The notes: generated from the letters alone by a model not told the origin. 64,000 nucleotides of DNA from Hymenopus coronatus (GCA_030762935.1 CM060893.1:8724001-8788000), one strand, 5' to 3'. Numbered from the stretch's first letter, positions 11,437 through 23,304 are shown. A program made the numbers and translations.

Positions 11437-11612
11437 TATTCTAGACGTTCTCGGGCTTCAAGCCAGGTGTAATGATGAAGAGTCATCGACGTTTCGGGAG
11501 CGTGCATCCTCCCATCATCAGGATGATGAATTGGACATTGCTTGAAGCCCGAGAACGTCTAGAGCATGTTCGTCGCCAGGAAAGCTTCAGATCCTATTTT
11601 ACTGTAATAAAA
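11437..11612 (-). mobile_element. hairpin-flanked remnant with hammerhead-like motif, beside an exon
   Basis: Arms of 23-24 nt (about 11440-11463 and 11544-11567, sharing tctagacgttctcgggcttc in opposite orientation) flank a hammerhead-like core. The right flank continues with the same gttcgtcgccagg tail seen at 780-795. It starts about 20 nt after the donor of the first alpha-actinin exon in this window. Tail-to-tail arrangement around a ribozyme is typical of the terminal repeats of Penelope-like elements; no coding sequence remains here. Confidence 0.6.
11480..11530 (-). ncRNA. hammerhead-ribozyme-like motif B (most intact canonical copy)
   Basis: On the minus strand, stem I TCATC (11526-11522) is followed by core CTGATGA (11521-11515) and an extra T (11514). 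Stem II is GGGAG (11513-11509) with CTCCC (11500-11496), then GAAA (11495-11492). Stem III is the palindrome ACGT (11492-11489, sharing the last A of GAAA). The cleavage-site C is at 11488, and stem I closes with GATGA (11487-11483). All core residues fit the hammerhead consensus apart from the extra T after the core. Confidence 0.75.
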
Positions 11613-12619
11613 TCTGGCAACAAGACCCTGTAATGAATTTTGTGTGGCAGAAACCATTAAAAAATAAATAGCTGCAAGTTTCATTGTCAAGCTAGAAAGA
11701 TAGTGCAATATGCAATGCTGGTGGACATCCTTGCTTGAAGCAGAGTAAATGGAACAGAACCAATCAGTAATTCTCTCCCCTTCAAGCAGGAAATCAGGGT
11801 CAAACTGCTCCAAACATTAACCCATTGATGCCAGATATTTTGAATTTGCATTTTTCCTATATTTCTGCATCAATTATGCTTAGAATTAGCCAAACAAAAT
11901 TAACATATTCTGATATATTAATTTAACAATTAATTAAATCGCTAATCTTTACGAGTAGTTTCAGAATCCACAATTTGATTGCATCTTCAGCTCAACTTTA
12001 CATTGTTGCATTTATTGCTGCTAGATGAATGGATTGTGTACTATGATCTTGCTAAACTACTGAAATTAAAAACAAATTTGGTAACAGAACAATAGGTGGT
12101 ATATCAAAATTCATTGTGTAATCTCTGTTCTTTAAAATAAGACATATAACCATGAAATAAATCCATAAGTTAAACTATTAAAACACTTGAAAGGACCTGT
12201 AGCTTTTTAATGGTGTGGGAGAAAATATTTATTTTAAAGAATAGAATTTTTATATACCACCAAATGATTCTATCAGCAATTTTTTTTAATTCCAGTAGCT
12301 CGAATACACCTGTTGCCAAAAGGCACTTACAGGGTCTTGTAAGTATTTTTATAGTTAAGCAACTTCACTATATAAAGCAAGTTAATGGTTAGTATTATTA
12401 TAAAAGGAGATCAAGAAAGGTTAGGCTTTTCATGGCTAAAAAATCTTTTAACCCCTCTTTCAATATTCATTTAAATGGCCTCCACTACTGCTGATATCAG
12501 TCAATATCTATTCATTGATGGTGATTTTACTGTGCTGACATTCAAGATTATAGATTATACCCCTTTATGTTTCATTATATTGAGTGAAAAATGCGTATAA
12601 TTACTGAAATGCCCAGCAA
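11613..12619. other. intron sequence, nothing recognised
   Basis: AT-rich, with short incidental frames only; no repeat shared with the rest of the window was noticed. Confidence 0.6.
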
Positions 12620-14182
12620 TAAAAAAAAAAGATATTCCATGTATGCTCTTTGCGGATGATCTAGAAGCAGCATCAATCACAAGTGGAGGTTTAAAGAAAG
12701 CAATAGAAGCAACAGAGAAATACTGCAAAAAATGGGGTTTAAAAATAAATAAAAGTAAATAAATTATGGTTTGTAAGAACGGGATTAAACTCAGCAGTGA
12801 ATTCAAAGTTGTAAACAAGTTTGGTTACTCAGGGCAGAGCAAAGGAAAAATGTGCTAGGTATGGGGAAATTAGCTATTAATAGTGTAAGAACATGCTTAA
12901 AAAAGATACCAAATATAAGAGTAAACTGGCTAGAGAGAATATATACAGCAACAGTGGAATAAGAATGATGCATGAAATAGAGGTTTGGGGGACTGAAAAA
13001 GGATGAGAATGTACAAATAAAATTCATAGATCCTTTTACAAAATGAAATTGAGATTACCAAGAACAACTCCAAATGGTAGATTGATAGATAGATAGACTT
13101 ATTATCAGCCTGAAGAAATACAGATTCTATGGCATCGTCAAAATACAATGAAATTTTGTTACATTTGAGTTTAAATATATACAGAATTTGTAAAAAGAAG
13201 AATCCAAAATAGTTTTGTGCCGGCGCCAGGCTCCTTCCTACTGCTGGAGAATGGAACTTGTAATGACAAACAAAAAGCGGCAGTATCTGCACAAGAGAAA
13301 TTTGGTTGCAATAATAGTAATACATAATTAATAATTATTTATAGTTAATGGTGTAGCATTAGTTGAATTGGGAAGAGCTGGGAGGAAGGGATAGTGAAAT
13401 ATTGGAACAGGATCCAAGTACTAGAGGAAGGAAATATTCTCAGACTGTTTTAGGACACAAGTAGCTGCAAAATGGGAAAGAAATTGGTTATGTCAATAAA
13501 AAGAAATTGTAAGAGAAGTTGGAATGGACAAGCCAGACAATAGGGGGACAAAAATTATGGAATTAAGTGAAAGCAAGGGTAGACAATGTAGGGAAATAAG
13601 AAATAGTATGTAGTTTAAGGGATAAGAGTACTTTAATATTATATAGGAATGTAAGAAAGAATGAGGAAGAGAAAAATACAATGATGTATGTGGAAAAAAA
13701 TGGAAAATGCCCTGGTTTGGGCAAGAACGGAACAAGTTATTAAAAGGTCTAAAAGTTGATAAAGATCTATGCCCACTACGTGGCAATGTCAATAACAATT
13801 TACACTGTATAATTGAATGCGAGGAAACTAAAATATGGAATAAATCTGGGAAAAGTTACTGCTAGAGATATTGTACTTAAAACTCTTTGGAAACAATAAG
13901 AAAGATAATTATACAGGGAAAGTAAGAGAGAAATGGAGAAGGAAAATCTCCAAAGAGAAGATCTTAATAATAAAACTGATTAGGTTGTAAGTTATAAAAG
14001 AGATAAATAGATTAAGTTGATAGGATATAAAAATGTTTAAATAGACTTGAATGTACACATACATAAATAACTATTGTGTTAACTGTATATAATACCAAAT
14101 TCAGCAACTCCAGGAAATTATGTATGTATTAAGTTTGTAACTGAAAAGATGAAAAAAATCTGTCTGTCTGTCTGTCTGTCTA
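12620..14182 (+). mobile_element. LINE fragment 1 (RT motif FADDL, broken)
   Basis: The + strand encodes IPCMLFADDLEAASITSGGL then KKAIEATEKYCKKWGLKINK, the reverse-transcriptase catalytic box and the segment after it, followed by stops. Further on, DLCPL..NVNNNLHCIIECEE (13765-13830) is the C-terminal zinc-knuckle region, with one Cys changed to Arg. The 3' end is followed by a (TGTC)n tail (14161-14182). It is interrupted by another repeat at 13075-13345. Confidence 0.8.
13075..13345 (-). repeat. dispersed repeat inserted in LINE fragment 1
   Basis: Its inverse matches 42745-42952: shared gtatttcttcaggctgata, tgccatagaatct, caaaaagcggcagtatctgc and tggcgccggc-type sequence. Family not recognised. 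Confidence 0.7.
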
Positions 14183-14784
14183 TAGTAGGAAAGGATACAT
14201 TCATCACATAACCAAGGTAACCATAGCATTTATTCCTACACTATTATGGAAGATTAGCATTTAACTTTTCTACCACATAAATTAACAAGTGGATTGCTTA
14301 CTATATTTCTTAGTGGACTGTACATACTTACCACTTCTCTGTATATTTTAAATAATACAAATATAAACTAACTGAATCATAAAATGGTTTTCTGACACCA
14401 CACCTTGTACATTTATGCCATAGTTGGTACCATCAGTTGAACTTGTCAGAGACAACCATAAAATTAATAAAACCTGCAATGAATGTTAAACTAAGCCAAC
14501 ATATTGCAGCTATTTAAATATGGTTACAATTAACTATAATGTAAATTGCTACTGTAAAACAGGAAGGTAGTTCAAGCTGGAAGCATAAATGTGTCATAAT
14601 GAAGAAGGGGTTTCATTTTAAAGCTGACCATAAATTAGAGTGAATGAAAAGGAATAAACCAGTCTGTGCACAAGTCAATTTGCATTTTGAACATTCAGTT
14701 CTTGCAATTGAAATAGTCATATGTAGTGCATCTTCTCTTTTTTTTCTCCTCTCCGTATGTTGAACAAGATTCTGTCAAATCTAA

Positions 14785-15215
14785 AGGCGGTTATCCAGAA
14801 AGTAAAGAACAATTTGGCTTAATTAAATGATAGTGAAAGATAGTAACACAAAGTTACAGTACCTTACTCTTCTTCTCAATGTAACCACCTTTGTTGCCAA
14901 GGTACTTATTGTCATATGGCACCAATTTTTCAATGTCAATGTTATTCTTTTACTGCCAAAGATTTGAATGGTTTTCTGAATGCACAAAATATTCTTCCAA
15001 TTGAATTTTATAGGCAAATGACATGTGAATATGTTTCCAGTGAGGAAATTAATCAAGGAAGAACCCGTGTGCATGATGAAGTCTGGAGTGGCAGTTCATC
15101 ACTTGTTATGGAAGAGTTCAGGAAATTGGGCAGACACTTTGAATTATTTTTTTGGTGCAAGACAGTTCCCAGCTGATGAAGACCTCAAAGCAGCAGATTT
15201 TTGGTGGTAGAAGCA
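14785..15215 (+). mobile_element. rearranged mariner, copy 2 (right end lost)
   Basis: It has the same layout as 9427-10080. The left end is the inverted C-terminal segment (minus strand, about 14930-14830). It is followed by + strand N-terminal sequence PIEFYRQMTCEYVSSEEINQ, then GRTRVHDEVWSGSSSLVMEEF, then the deletion junction and FPADEDLKAADF. The right inverted arm is missing. Confidence 0.75.
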
Positions 15216-15383
15216 TTTAATGACCTTATATATCATCTTATGTATACATCTGTTGTAAACATTCCATTCGGAATTCTCAAGCCTAGAACACACCTGTGGC
15301 GTATGTGCAGGATACAGAGAAATCAATATACGTATTTGTATACTTTTCCTTCCCCAATTTGAATTAAGCAGTGATTAGAAAAC

Positions 15384-15835
15384 TATAGGGTTGTTAAATA
15401 ATAAGGTAATCCCTGTCACAGCCTCTCTTCACTGCGTGAGAGATCCAAGAGTCACTGGGAAAATGGTGCCAGCAAAAGCACACTAAAATACTCTCGTAAG
15501 ATAAATTACGGAAATGTTGACCTTCTGCTCACATACAGGCAGTACAATTTGCGAAAATATTCTCACTCGCTTGTCTAAGTTTAGCAGCACAAATCCTTAT
15601 CATTTCTTGCTATCACTAAGTTTATGTAGATTACACAGGGATTTCTGCTGCTGAGCTTAGGAGAATGAGCAAGAACATCTTTAACTTATTATACTGTCTG
15701 TTTGGGAGCAGCACTTAAGGTATAAGAACTCCAGTGCACCTTTGCTGGCACCACTTTCCCAGCGACTCTCGAAAATATTTCACAGAGTGGAGAGAGGCAG
15801 CGAGAGGAGTTACCTTACAATTTAATGACCCTATA
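15384..15835. mobile_element. MITE-like hairpin element, 452 bp
   Basis: The ends are tatagggttgttaaataata (left) and ...ttacaatttaatgaccctata (right). The inverted similarity extends inward for roughly 80 nt on each side (shared gcctctc...ctgggaaa.tggtgccagc and its complement). It has no coding sequence. It may use TA target sites, judging by the TA at each edge. Confidence 0.65.
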
Positions 15836-16304
15836 TTTTTAGTACTTGTTGTATGACAGCAAGTAAAAGAAGACATTCATGAATTTCGCTCAATCAATCA
15901 GTGGCCTAAGAGTATTTTGCATATCACTATCTCTCTTCTCTCCCTATGTTGACACCAGTATATATATGATCTCTGTGTACATGGAGCTTAAAGTTACTCA
16001 ACATTTGTCTTCTCAGGATAAAAAAAAAAACCTTATCCGGATAACACACTAAGCAAGATTTGCACTCAACCTGTTGAATGTAAGGTAGACACATTACCAC
16101 GGTGGGCAGGATTATTCTTGTGTGAAGCAGATCATAGCAATGATATACATCACACATCTGCCAGGCTTGGAGTTGTATGCGTGTTATCACTTCACGTTAG
16201 GTGTGATGCATAAAACATATTCCATGTACTTAAAAAAAAAAAAGCATGCAGTAACTCGACCTAGTTATTGGACTTCATTGCTGAGACCAGTATTACTGTT
16301 GCAG
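15836..16304. other. intron sequence, nothing recognised
   Basis: Short runs of A at 16019 and 16230; no gene or repeat noticed before the 16305 exon. Confidence 0.6.
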
Positions 16305-16479
16305 AAATTGTTGATGGCAACTTGAAGATGACGCTGGGTATGATCTGGACCATCATCTTGAGGTTTGCCATCCAGGACATCTCAGTGGAGGAAATGACAG
16401 CCAAGGAAGGCCTGCTGTTATGGTGCCAGCGTAAGACCGCCCCGTACAAGAACGTCAACGTGCAGAACTTCCATCTGAG
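16305..16479 (+). CDS. Actn: alpha-actinin exon: end of CH1 and start of CH2
   Basis: The acceptor is ctgttgcag and the donor is gtaact; the 175-nt exon enters in phase 1 and leaves in phase 2. With the previous exon it reads [20 protein letters not shown] (last CH1 helix). It then gives [20 protein letters not shown] and [19 protein letters not shown], the first CH2 helices. The joined sequence shows no gap relative to the family. A copy of the ~900-bp repeat starts about 125 nt downstream. Confidence 0.97.
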
Positions 16480-16604
16480 GTAACTTCTTCTTGCAGCTGT
16501 AATCTCTTGCCAGCCTAAATAACAGAATGCTAAGCAATTTTATAGCAGAATGCAGGGTTTTAAGTTATTAGTAATAAAATGAGCACCCAATGATTAGAGA
16601 ACTG

Positions 16605-17045
16605 AATCCTGTTTTACTTTCTCCATATGTACTGTGTACAGAGTATATAGAGAAGGAATTGCACTCCACCCAAAAATTTGATACCAAGTTTTCACCCGAA
16701 ATATATGTTTTAGGGTCCCCTGTATCCAAAAAAACCATTGTCAGAAAAAGGTCTGTGTGTGTCTGTGAGCACGATAACTCAAAAACGAGAGGTCTGTAAA
16801 ATACCAAACTTGGTATTAAAGTTTAGTATCTTCCAGGGATGAGACAACAAAGATTTTGAGAAAAAATTCCTCCGCTCCAAACTACCCTTTACATGGAACT
16901 TTTTTCGAAAATTTTGATTTTCTCAAAAATGGCTCTAACGATTTTGATTAAAATAGCATATATTAAAGATATTTACCTGAAAAATAAAATGTATATCTTG
17001 AATTTTCTGGAAATAGCCTCTGAAGACTACTTTCTCTACAGCTGT
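16605..17045 (+). repeat. ~900-bp dispersed repeat, 5' half
   Basis: It runs from ttttactttctccatatgta to gcctctgaagactactttct, in the intron after the CH1/CH2 exon. Confidence 0.85.
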
Positions 17046-17109
17046 GCAATAAATTATTGTTAAAAAGTTTATGCTTCTATTTACATGTCATGTAAATTAC
17101 ACAGACACT

Positions 17110-17920
17110 TATTAATGAGGTATTCTTTCAGCTTATGTTTGAATTGTGTTTTTTTGGGCGACTAAATTTTATAGTGCTACTGGTAAGCTATTGAATAAAA
17201 TTGCCCCTCTTGCACCAACATCCCTTTCGATGAAACTTTTGTTTGTGTGTCTAAAGAGATTGCAGTTATTTCTTGTATATTGGTTGTGCACTTGATTGTT
17301 TTTTTATTAATAATTGCGTATCTGTTATATATAGTAGAATTCTATAAACATACAGAGAATAAATCGTCAATAACTTATTGTTGATAAATGCAGTTCTACA
17401 TGATTCCCATGATTTCATCTTATACATTAATCTGATGATTTTCTTTTGCAAAATAAGAAGTTTATTTATCTTAGTTTTAGCTGTAGCCCCTCTTATTTCC
17501 ACACATATGTTAGGTGAGGATTGATGCATCCAAAGTATATTAATTTTAAAATTTTAATACACCCTTATTTTGAAAATACCTCAGTAAATATATTGATTTG
17601 TTAATAACATCGCATATGTAGTCTGTATGTTCTGTCCAGTTGTCTACTTTAATGCATAAAAATGTGTGTGTGTTAACATTTTGAATTATCATATTCTGAA
17701 CCTACAAACTGAAATTGTCTAAATTTTTCTTTGACCTATTTACTCCCATTATTGTTGTTTTTGGACATTACATTTCAAGTTCAAAGTTTCAAAATAATTG
17801 AGAAGTGAAGATGTAGAGTTCTTTATATTTCTGAGGAGTTCTTTGTCTGTTTTTCCCAACAAATAGCTATAGTATCATCAGCATAGGCAATAATGGCAAT
17901 ATTTTTAGGTATATATCATT
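17110..17920 (-). mobile_element. LINE fragment 2 (RT motif YADDT)
   Basis: On the minus strand IAIIAYADDTIAICW lies at about 17912-17868 (catalytic YADD). Downstream, INKLLILQKKIIRLMYKMKS and CRTAFINNKLLTIYSLYVYR (17480-17340) is the conserved C-terminal part of jockey/CR1-type polymerases. Stops and frameshifts separate them. Confidence 0.8.
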
Positions 17921-18165
17921 CAAATATAATATAAATAATAGTAAACATGGTGCATTACTTAACTGTGGAAGAACATGTGTTCATTTGAAAAACTTACTTT
18001 AAGCATGAATCTGCAGTCTTTTGTTAATGTTTTTATCATGGATTTTAACACTGGGTTAGTGGCAGTATCTTATGGCTCAGGAAAAACCAGGCAGACCTGA
18101 TCTTTAACTTATGTTTCTTGAATAAGGTATACAAACAGTAAAAAATAATTTGTTTTGTTGAACAG

Positions 18166-18326
18166 TTTCAAAGATGGTCTGGCCTTCTGCGCCCTCATCC
18201 ACCGACATCGTCCAGACCTCATTGACTACAACAAGCTCAGCAAGGACAACCCCCTGGAGAATCTCAACACTGCCTTTGATGTTGCTGAGAAGTATTTGGA
18301 CATCCCTCGCATGTTGGACCCCGACG
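18166..18326 (+). CDS. Actn: alpha-actinin exon: CH2 core
   Basis: The acceptor is ttgaacag and the donor is gtaagt; the 161-nt exon enters in phase 2 and leaves in phase 1. It encodes [20 protein letters not shown], then [21 protein letters not shown], the heart of CH2. The single base left at the 3' end is G, which must join AT from either of the two following 86-nt exons to make the Asp codon of DL(I/V)NT. Confidence 0.97.
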
Positions 18327-18602
18327 GTAAGTTGAAGTTGTCACTTTTAAAGAATGTAAGCTTTATTGCATGAAGATCCTTGGAAGATTAAAAGCAGCTA
18401 TTTGATGTTGCACAGTAAAACCCCAGGTTCACAGCATTTTTTCACTCCTAATTACAGATTTCCAAATTCCTGGCTTTATTTCATTGGATGTAATGTAAAG
18501 CTCTACTTGTGTATGATAACATCTTTTATAATTTATTATTAAATTGTAAGCCCTGTAAGTAACTTAACTGAGATCTTTAGATTTTTAAAATGTAAATGTA
18601 GT

Positions 18603-18842
18603 TTTATTTATGGATGCTCTTTAGCTGTGGTTCTCAGTGTCCTATTCTATACTGGGCATGAAAGACAGCTTAATTTTGTTCAGAGGCCTCTTTTATCTGG
18701 CTTGAGGATTTTCACGTGCCGTAATTCTACGACACAGGTCCAGCTGTTTTGCTTCCCTTCCAAAGGAAGCCATGCTAAGGATTTTTATGCCCAATAAAAT
18801 CCATCGTCTGCCGGCTTTGAACCCAACCTTGGGTATATGATT
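18603..18842 (-). repeat. tRNA-derived SINE, family A, reverse
   Basis: It contains the inverse of the tail (atttatggatgctctttagc) and of box B (ggctttgaaccca). Confidence 0.85.
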
Positions 18843-18844
18843 TC

Positions 18845-19128
18845 CATATAAACTATAGTTTAGGGTTGGTGGATTTTCTTGAAAATCTTGTCGCATCCTT
18901 GGAACGTACTAAACTTGCATACAATTCCGGTATTAAACCATCTTTTCATTCTTTAGATATCGTGTTCACAGACACATGGACCTTTTTCTAAAAATACTTT
19001 TTTTCCCCCCCTTTTCCTTTCTTTTATAAAGGGGACACTAAAACGTCTATTTCCAATGAAATCTCAGAATCAAACATTTGGGTGGAATGCAATACCTTCT
19101 CTACCTATTTACTATGTAGAGAAGGTGA
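18845..19128 (-). repeat. ~900-bp dispersed repeat, reverse 5' fragment
   Basis: It contains tggattttcttgaaaatctt and gaatgcaataccttctctac. Confidence 0.75.
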
Positions 19129-19949
19129 AAAGAAACTAAGCAGTGCACCTTGTTGACTCTTTATGTAACTCTACATGTGTTAAAAGTAAATATAAGGTTA
19201 AATTATGGAAAATAAATGTATGTAAGTTCTCATATTCTCTGACCAAATCACTGGTAGGACCTATTGATCTGCCACTAATTTTGTAAGTGGAGCTATACAA
19301 GAGCTTAATGTAGATTCATTATTGGTGCAAGTGTACAAGCTTAAACATAAATCAGTATCAGTTTTTGTAAATGCCTTTTTAAAACAAATGTAATTGGATG
19401 TGAAAAATGTTAAGTGGGATTTTATTGTGTATGAACCACACTGCTAAATACAAGCAAGAAGAAACGAAAAAGCATGCTGCATGTGTAAAAAGTTTCGTGA
19501 ATAAAATAAAAAAAAACTTTTATAAAAATGTGTACCTATATTATAAAGATTATTGTTCACTTGTGTATTGTACATCTGTTCAGTTGTAGGCATTTTATGT
19601 TTATTTCAGCTGTTGTTATAAAATTGATGATTAAAGCCTAAAGAGCACATGCAAATTAGTGGAAAAATGATCAAATGCAAACAAGACCTTTCTTACACCG
19701 TATAAACAGTTGGTTTCTCTGTGGCAGCTCCCACAGCACTGTAATTTGAACCTGTTCATGCAGTAATAGTGCACTAGCCTTCTTTTTTGCCATACATATT
19801 GCTAACAATGTGAAATAATAAGAATATGTTATGATTACTTTTCATAATAAAAGTTGGAAATGATGCTCCTCTGGCACCTTGAATACATTATTGAACATTC
19901 CTGCAGCCAAAGTTGTAATTTGTTGAGATTTGTTACGTAGGTTTTATCT
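19129..19949. other. intron sequence, nothing recognised
   Basis: AT-rich unique-looking sequence between a ~900-bp repeat fragment and the piggyBac-like element. Confidence 0.55.
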
Positions 19950-20487
19950 TTAACCTTTTCAGTGCTACGATCGAGTTAACTCGATATTCTGCAGCAATTT
20001 TTAAATCAATTATAACTGTCAACTCTCACAGACCGTTTACACTAATTCTGAGTAATATATAAATCAAAGGAAAACTGCAAATCATTTGGTCCGAGTTAAG
20101 CTGCACTCTGCTGCCAAAAGTCTCTATTTCACGGCCAGAAATGTGCTGTTTGTGTGGTGTTGGGAGGCCCGCCTGGTGCTCTATCTCACCTGTGGTTTAG
20201 GATGGGGAGGGCCCAGGTTAAATAATCGGTGGTACAGCTTGCTGGATGATGGCAGGGCAGGTAGAAGCAACCGATTTGAGACGTGTTTTGTACATTTTGA
20301 AACATATTACTATACTTCCGTTTTTTAGTTATTGGTGCATATTATTGCATTTTCAACTTGGAATACAAAAAAATTATGGTAAAATGTTATTAGTCAAAAC
20401 CAAATTTTTGTTTTTCACCATTGTGTCCCTTTATCTCAGCAAGGAGGTGTTTCTCGCATAAAAATATGATAACAGTGAAAGGGTTAA
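19950..20487. mobile_element. piggyBac-like miniature element with TTAA target duplication
   Basis: TTAA at 19950-19953 and 20484-20487 flank inverted ends: CCTTTTCAGTGCTACGA on the left and AACAGTGAAAGGG on the right (inverse CCCTTTCACTGTT). TTAA duplication with CCCTTT-type ends is the piggyBac signature. The 530-bp interior is relatively G+C-rich with an 80-codon open frame that I do not recognise, and has no transposase. Confidence 0.65.
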
Positions 20488-21175
20488 ACATTCCTCACAC
20501 AGCTTTGGCATGTGAGACTAGCATGTTTTATTACCCTAGACCACAGAGGACAATGCTGACCCTTGCTAACACGCAGTGCTATATTATAGCAACATCTTCC
20601 CTAAACATTGTTGCAAGCATGCTCCTTAAAAGTAGCTTCCTTTACTATGCTGGAAGAAACTTATATAGGCTCTGGAATTCCCATCCAGGTCAGGAGGAGG
20701 AGAAGAAATATCCAGAAATCTCTTCCATTTCAATGTAATTTCTGGAACTTCCTTTGGGCAAAAGTGTCTCCTTCTTCAATCAATCATGCACTAGCTAGCA
20801 CCAAAGGACTGCTTGATTTCCTTGAGCCACAGGTCTGACTTCATTACAGACTATGCACACATATTTTCTTGGGCGCTGGGCTTCCTAGTCTTCGATCGGT
20901 AGGTTTCGCTCAATTTCGGAAGCAAAGCATAATGACCACATTGAGATATGAAGAACTGTATAAACTGAATGTCTAGTGGCTTCATTCTGTCTGTAGATCC
21001 CAATAATCTGTTTCATTTAATAATTCATAGTAAATTAGATAGCCCATTCATCATCATGGCTGAGAAAAGAAAGAGAGGTGGACCCTCGCTCTTTGGTTGA
21101 CAACACTGCAGAAAGAGAGGTGGACCCTCGCTTCCCCATAAAACTAGTGCCCAAGAAAAGGTGCACACATAGTAC
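20488..21175. other. intron sequence with a local direct repeat
   Basis: At 21067-21135 the phrase gaaagagaggtggaccctcg occurs twice within 60 nt. The 105-codon frame at 20421-20738 has no recognisable content. Confidence 0.5.
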
Positions 21176-21820
21176 GAGGGCCATCCAGAAAGTTGGCATA
21201 ACTAAATAATAACGAAAGACATAAAAACTTTATTTACAAAGTTACAGTACCTAACTCTATTTTTCAATGTAATTGCCCTTGCTATCAAGGCATTTGTCAC
21301 ATGGTACCAGTTTTCTCTTCTACTGCCAAAGATCTGAGCCAAGATGTCACTGCCACTTTGAGGTCTTCATCATTGGGAAATCTTCTCCAACCAAAAAGTC
21401 ATTTACGGTACTCAAAGTGAAACACTGGTTTTTCTGAATTTTTTTATCAGCATTTACCTTCAACTCCTCCATAATGATTGATGAACTTCCATTCCAGTCT
21501 TTGCATGCACACTGATTCCTCCTTGATTACTCTAAATTACACACCATTTCCTAACTGAAGACTCGTTCATTGCATTATGACCATATACTTGCACAATCTG
21601 CCTATAATATTCAATTGTCTGAACATTTTGTGCATTAAAAAAAAAAAAAAAAAACAAATAAGTCCTTTGGCGGTAGAAAAGTGTAACATTGGCATTGAAA
21701 AACTGGTACCACGTGACACTAAATGTCTTGACAGGATGGAAATTACGCTGAGTTTTGTGTTGATATGTTTTGTTGTTATTTAGTTATGCCAAATTGTTTG
21801 TTACTTTTTGGATGACCCTC
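21176..21820 (-). mobile_element. rearranged mariner, copy 3
   Basis: It lies in the opposite orientation to copies 1 and 2. Outer arms are inverted copies of each other: gggccatccagaaagtt... at the left and its complement ...tttttggatgaccctc at the right. Each encodes the transposase C-terminal block (IEKLVPRDTKCLDR on the right arm). The middle holds the deletion junction and a decayed N-terminal part on the minus strand. A run of A (about 21637-21654) interrupts the right side. Confidence 0.75.
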
Positions 21821-22728
21821 ATACATACATGAACATGTCTTCTTTGCAGATCTTTCCATCATGCTATAATCCTTAAAACACTGACATCATCTTAAACCCA
21901 ATTTTGTAGGTCCAAATATGAGGTAGTATCTATTGAGGTATTTTAGATATTTTAGTTAAAGGCTGGATTTAACACAAAGGTTTATTTATTTATTGGTTTG
22001 TTTTCCCCAAAATGAATAGCAATTTAATTTACAACTCAAAACATAATAATTTTTATGTTATATTCTCAGCATCACAAGTCTTGTTTGTATTTGATCAGCC
22101 CTTCTAAATCATCCAAACATTTCCATGCCCTCAGCTGAATGTAGAGGTATTAGGATTTTGAATGAGCAGAAATTAGAGACCTTCCTAAGAAGGATTTGAC
22201 CCCTCTGACATGCTCTAGAAATGAAAAAAATTATTTTCTAATTTTGAAACATTCAAAGAAAAGGAAAAATATTAGATTTTTGGAAATTGTACTATTACTC
22301 ATTCTCTTATTAGAATACATTTTCTAAACCTTCTTTTGCAACTGACTTCAGATCCAGATTTGTGGATTCTGCTTCCATCTGCTGGAGTTGCAATGAACTT
22401 GGATGGAAAATTCTCTTTGATATCATTTTCAGACATCTCTGACATAATTGTATATAAATCACAATGGCAGTCCAATTTTGGATTAAGAATCATGAAATAG
22501 AAAAACTATAACTTTTAAGATCTGTAAAATATAGACCAAGTGAAATGTTACTTAAAGGAAAACATCTGCATTACAAAGCAGAAATATCTGAGCTCTCTAC
22601 CCATTATAGATCTGTTAATCTTACTTTATATATTAAATATCATCCACATATGATATTCACAATATACATATTTGTGGTAGAAATGATTTCAGAATAATCA
22701 AGATGTGCTGAAATTAAATTGAGTATTA
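21821..22728. other. intron sequence, nothing recognised
   Basis: AT-rich; no repeat family or coding sequence recognised. Confidence 0.55.
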
Positions 22729-22952
22729 TTTATGGATGCTCTTGCATCCCATTTTATATTGGGCTGGAAAGAGCTTAATTTCTTTCAGATACCTCTTTAT
22801 CAAGCTTGAGGTTCTTTTACATGCCATAAATATATGACACGGTACGAACAGCTTTACCTCCCTTTTGAAGGAAGCCATGCTAAGGATTTTTCTATCCAAA
22901 TAAAAGCCATTCACCACTTTTGAACCTGTAACCTTGGAAACAGAGGCTAGAC
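22729..22952 (-). repeat. tRNA-derived SINE, family A, reverse
   Basis: It starts atttatggatgctcttgcat and contains ccttttgaaggaagccatgc; box B is diverged (ttttgaacctgtaacc). Confidence 0.8.
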
Positions 22953-23304
22953 TATGGAGGACAACCCTAGCAGATGGAGGTTGGATGTGACAACCACCAG
23001 ATTACTATGTTTTTCAAATGGGAAGAGTTCTACTGTGCTGCGAATGAGATGCGTTATTGTACTCTGCATTGCCATGTTGCTACCCCCACTCTCTTTGTAT
23101 TTCCCTCTCACTGAGCATGCAAATCTGCCTGGTGACATAATGTTCAACGGAAGGAAACCCTAATTGATTTTTCTAAAATTTAAAAATTGAACATGCATAT
23201 TTGTATATTATGTACAAGTTTCTTAAATGCTATATTATTATAGTTTATGACAGTGGCTCTTCTGTATCGCTGCCATCTGTTACATCAAGAGACAATAATT
23301 TGTC

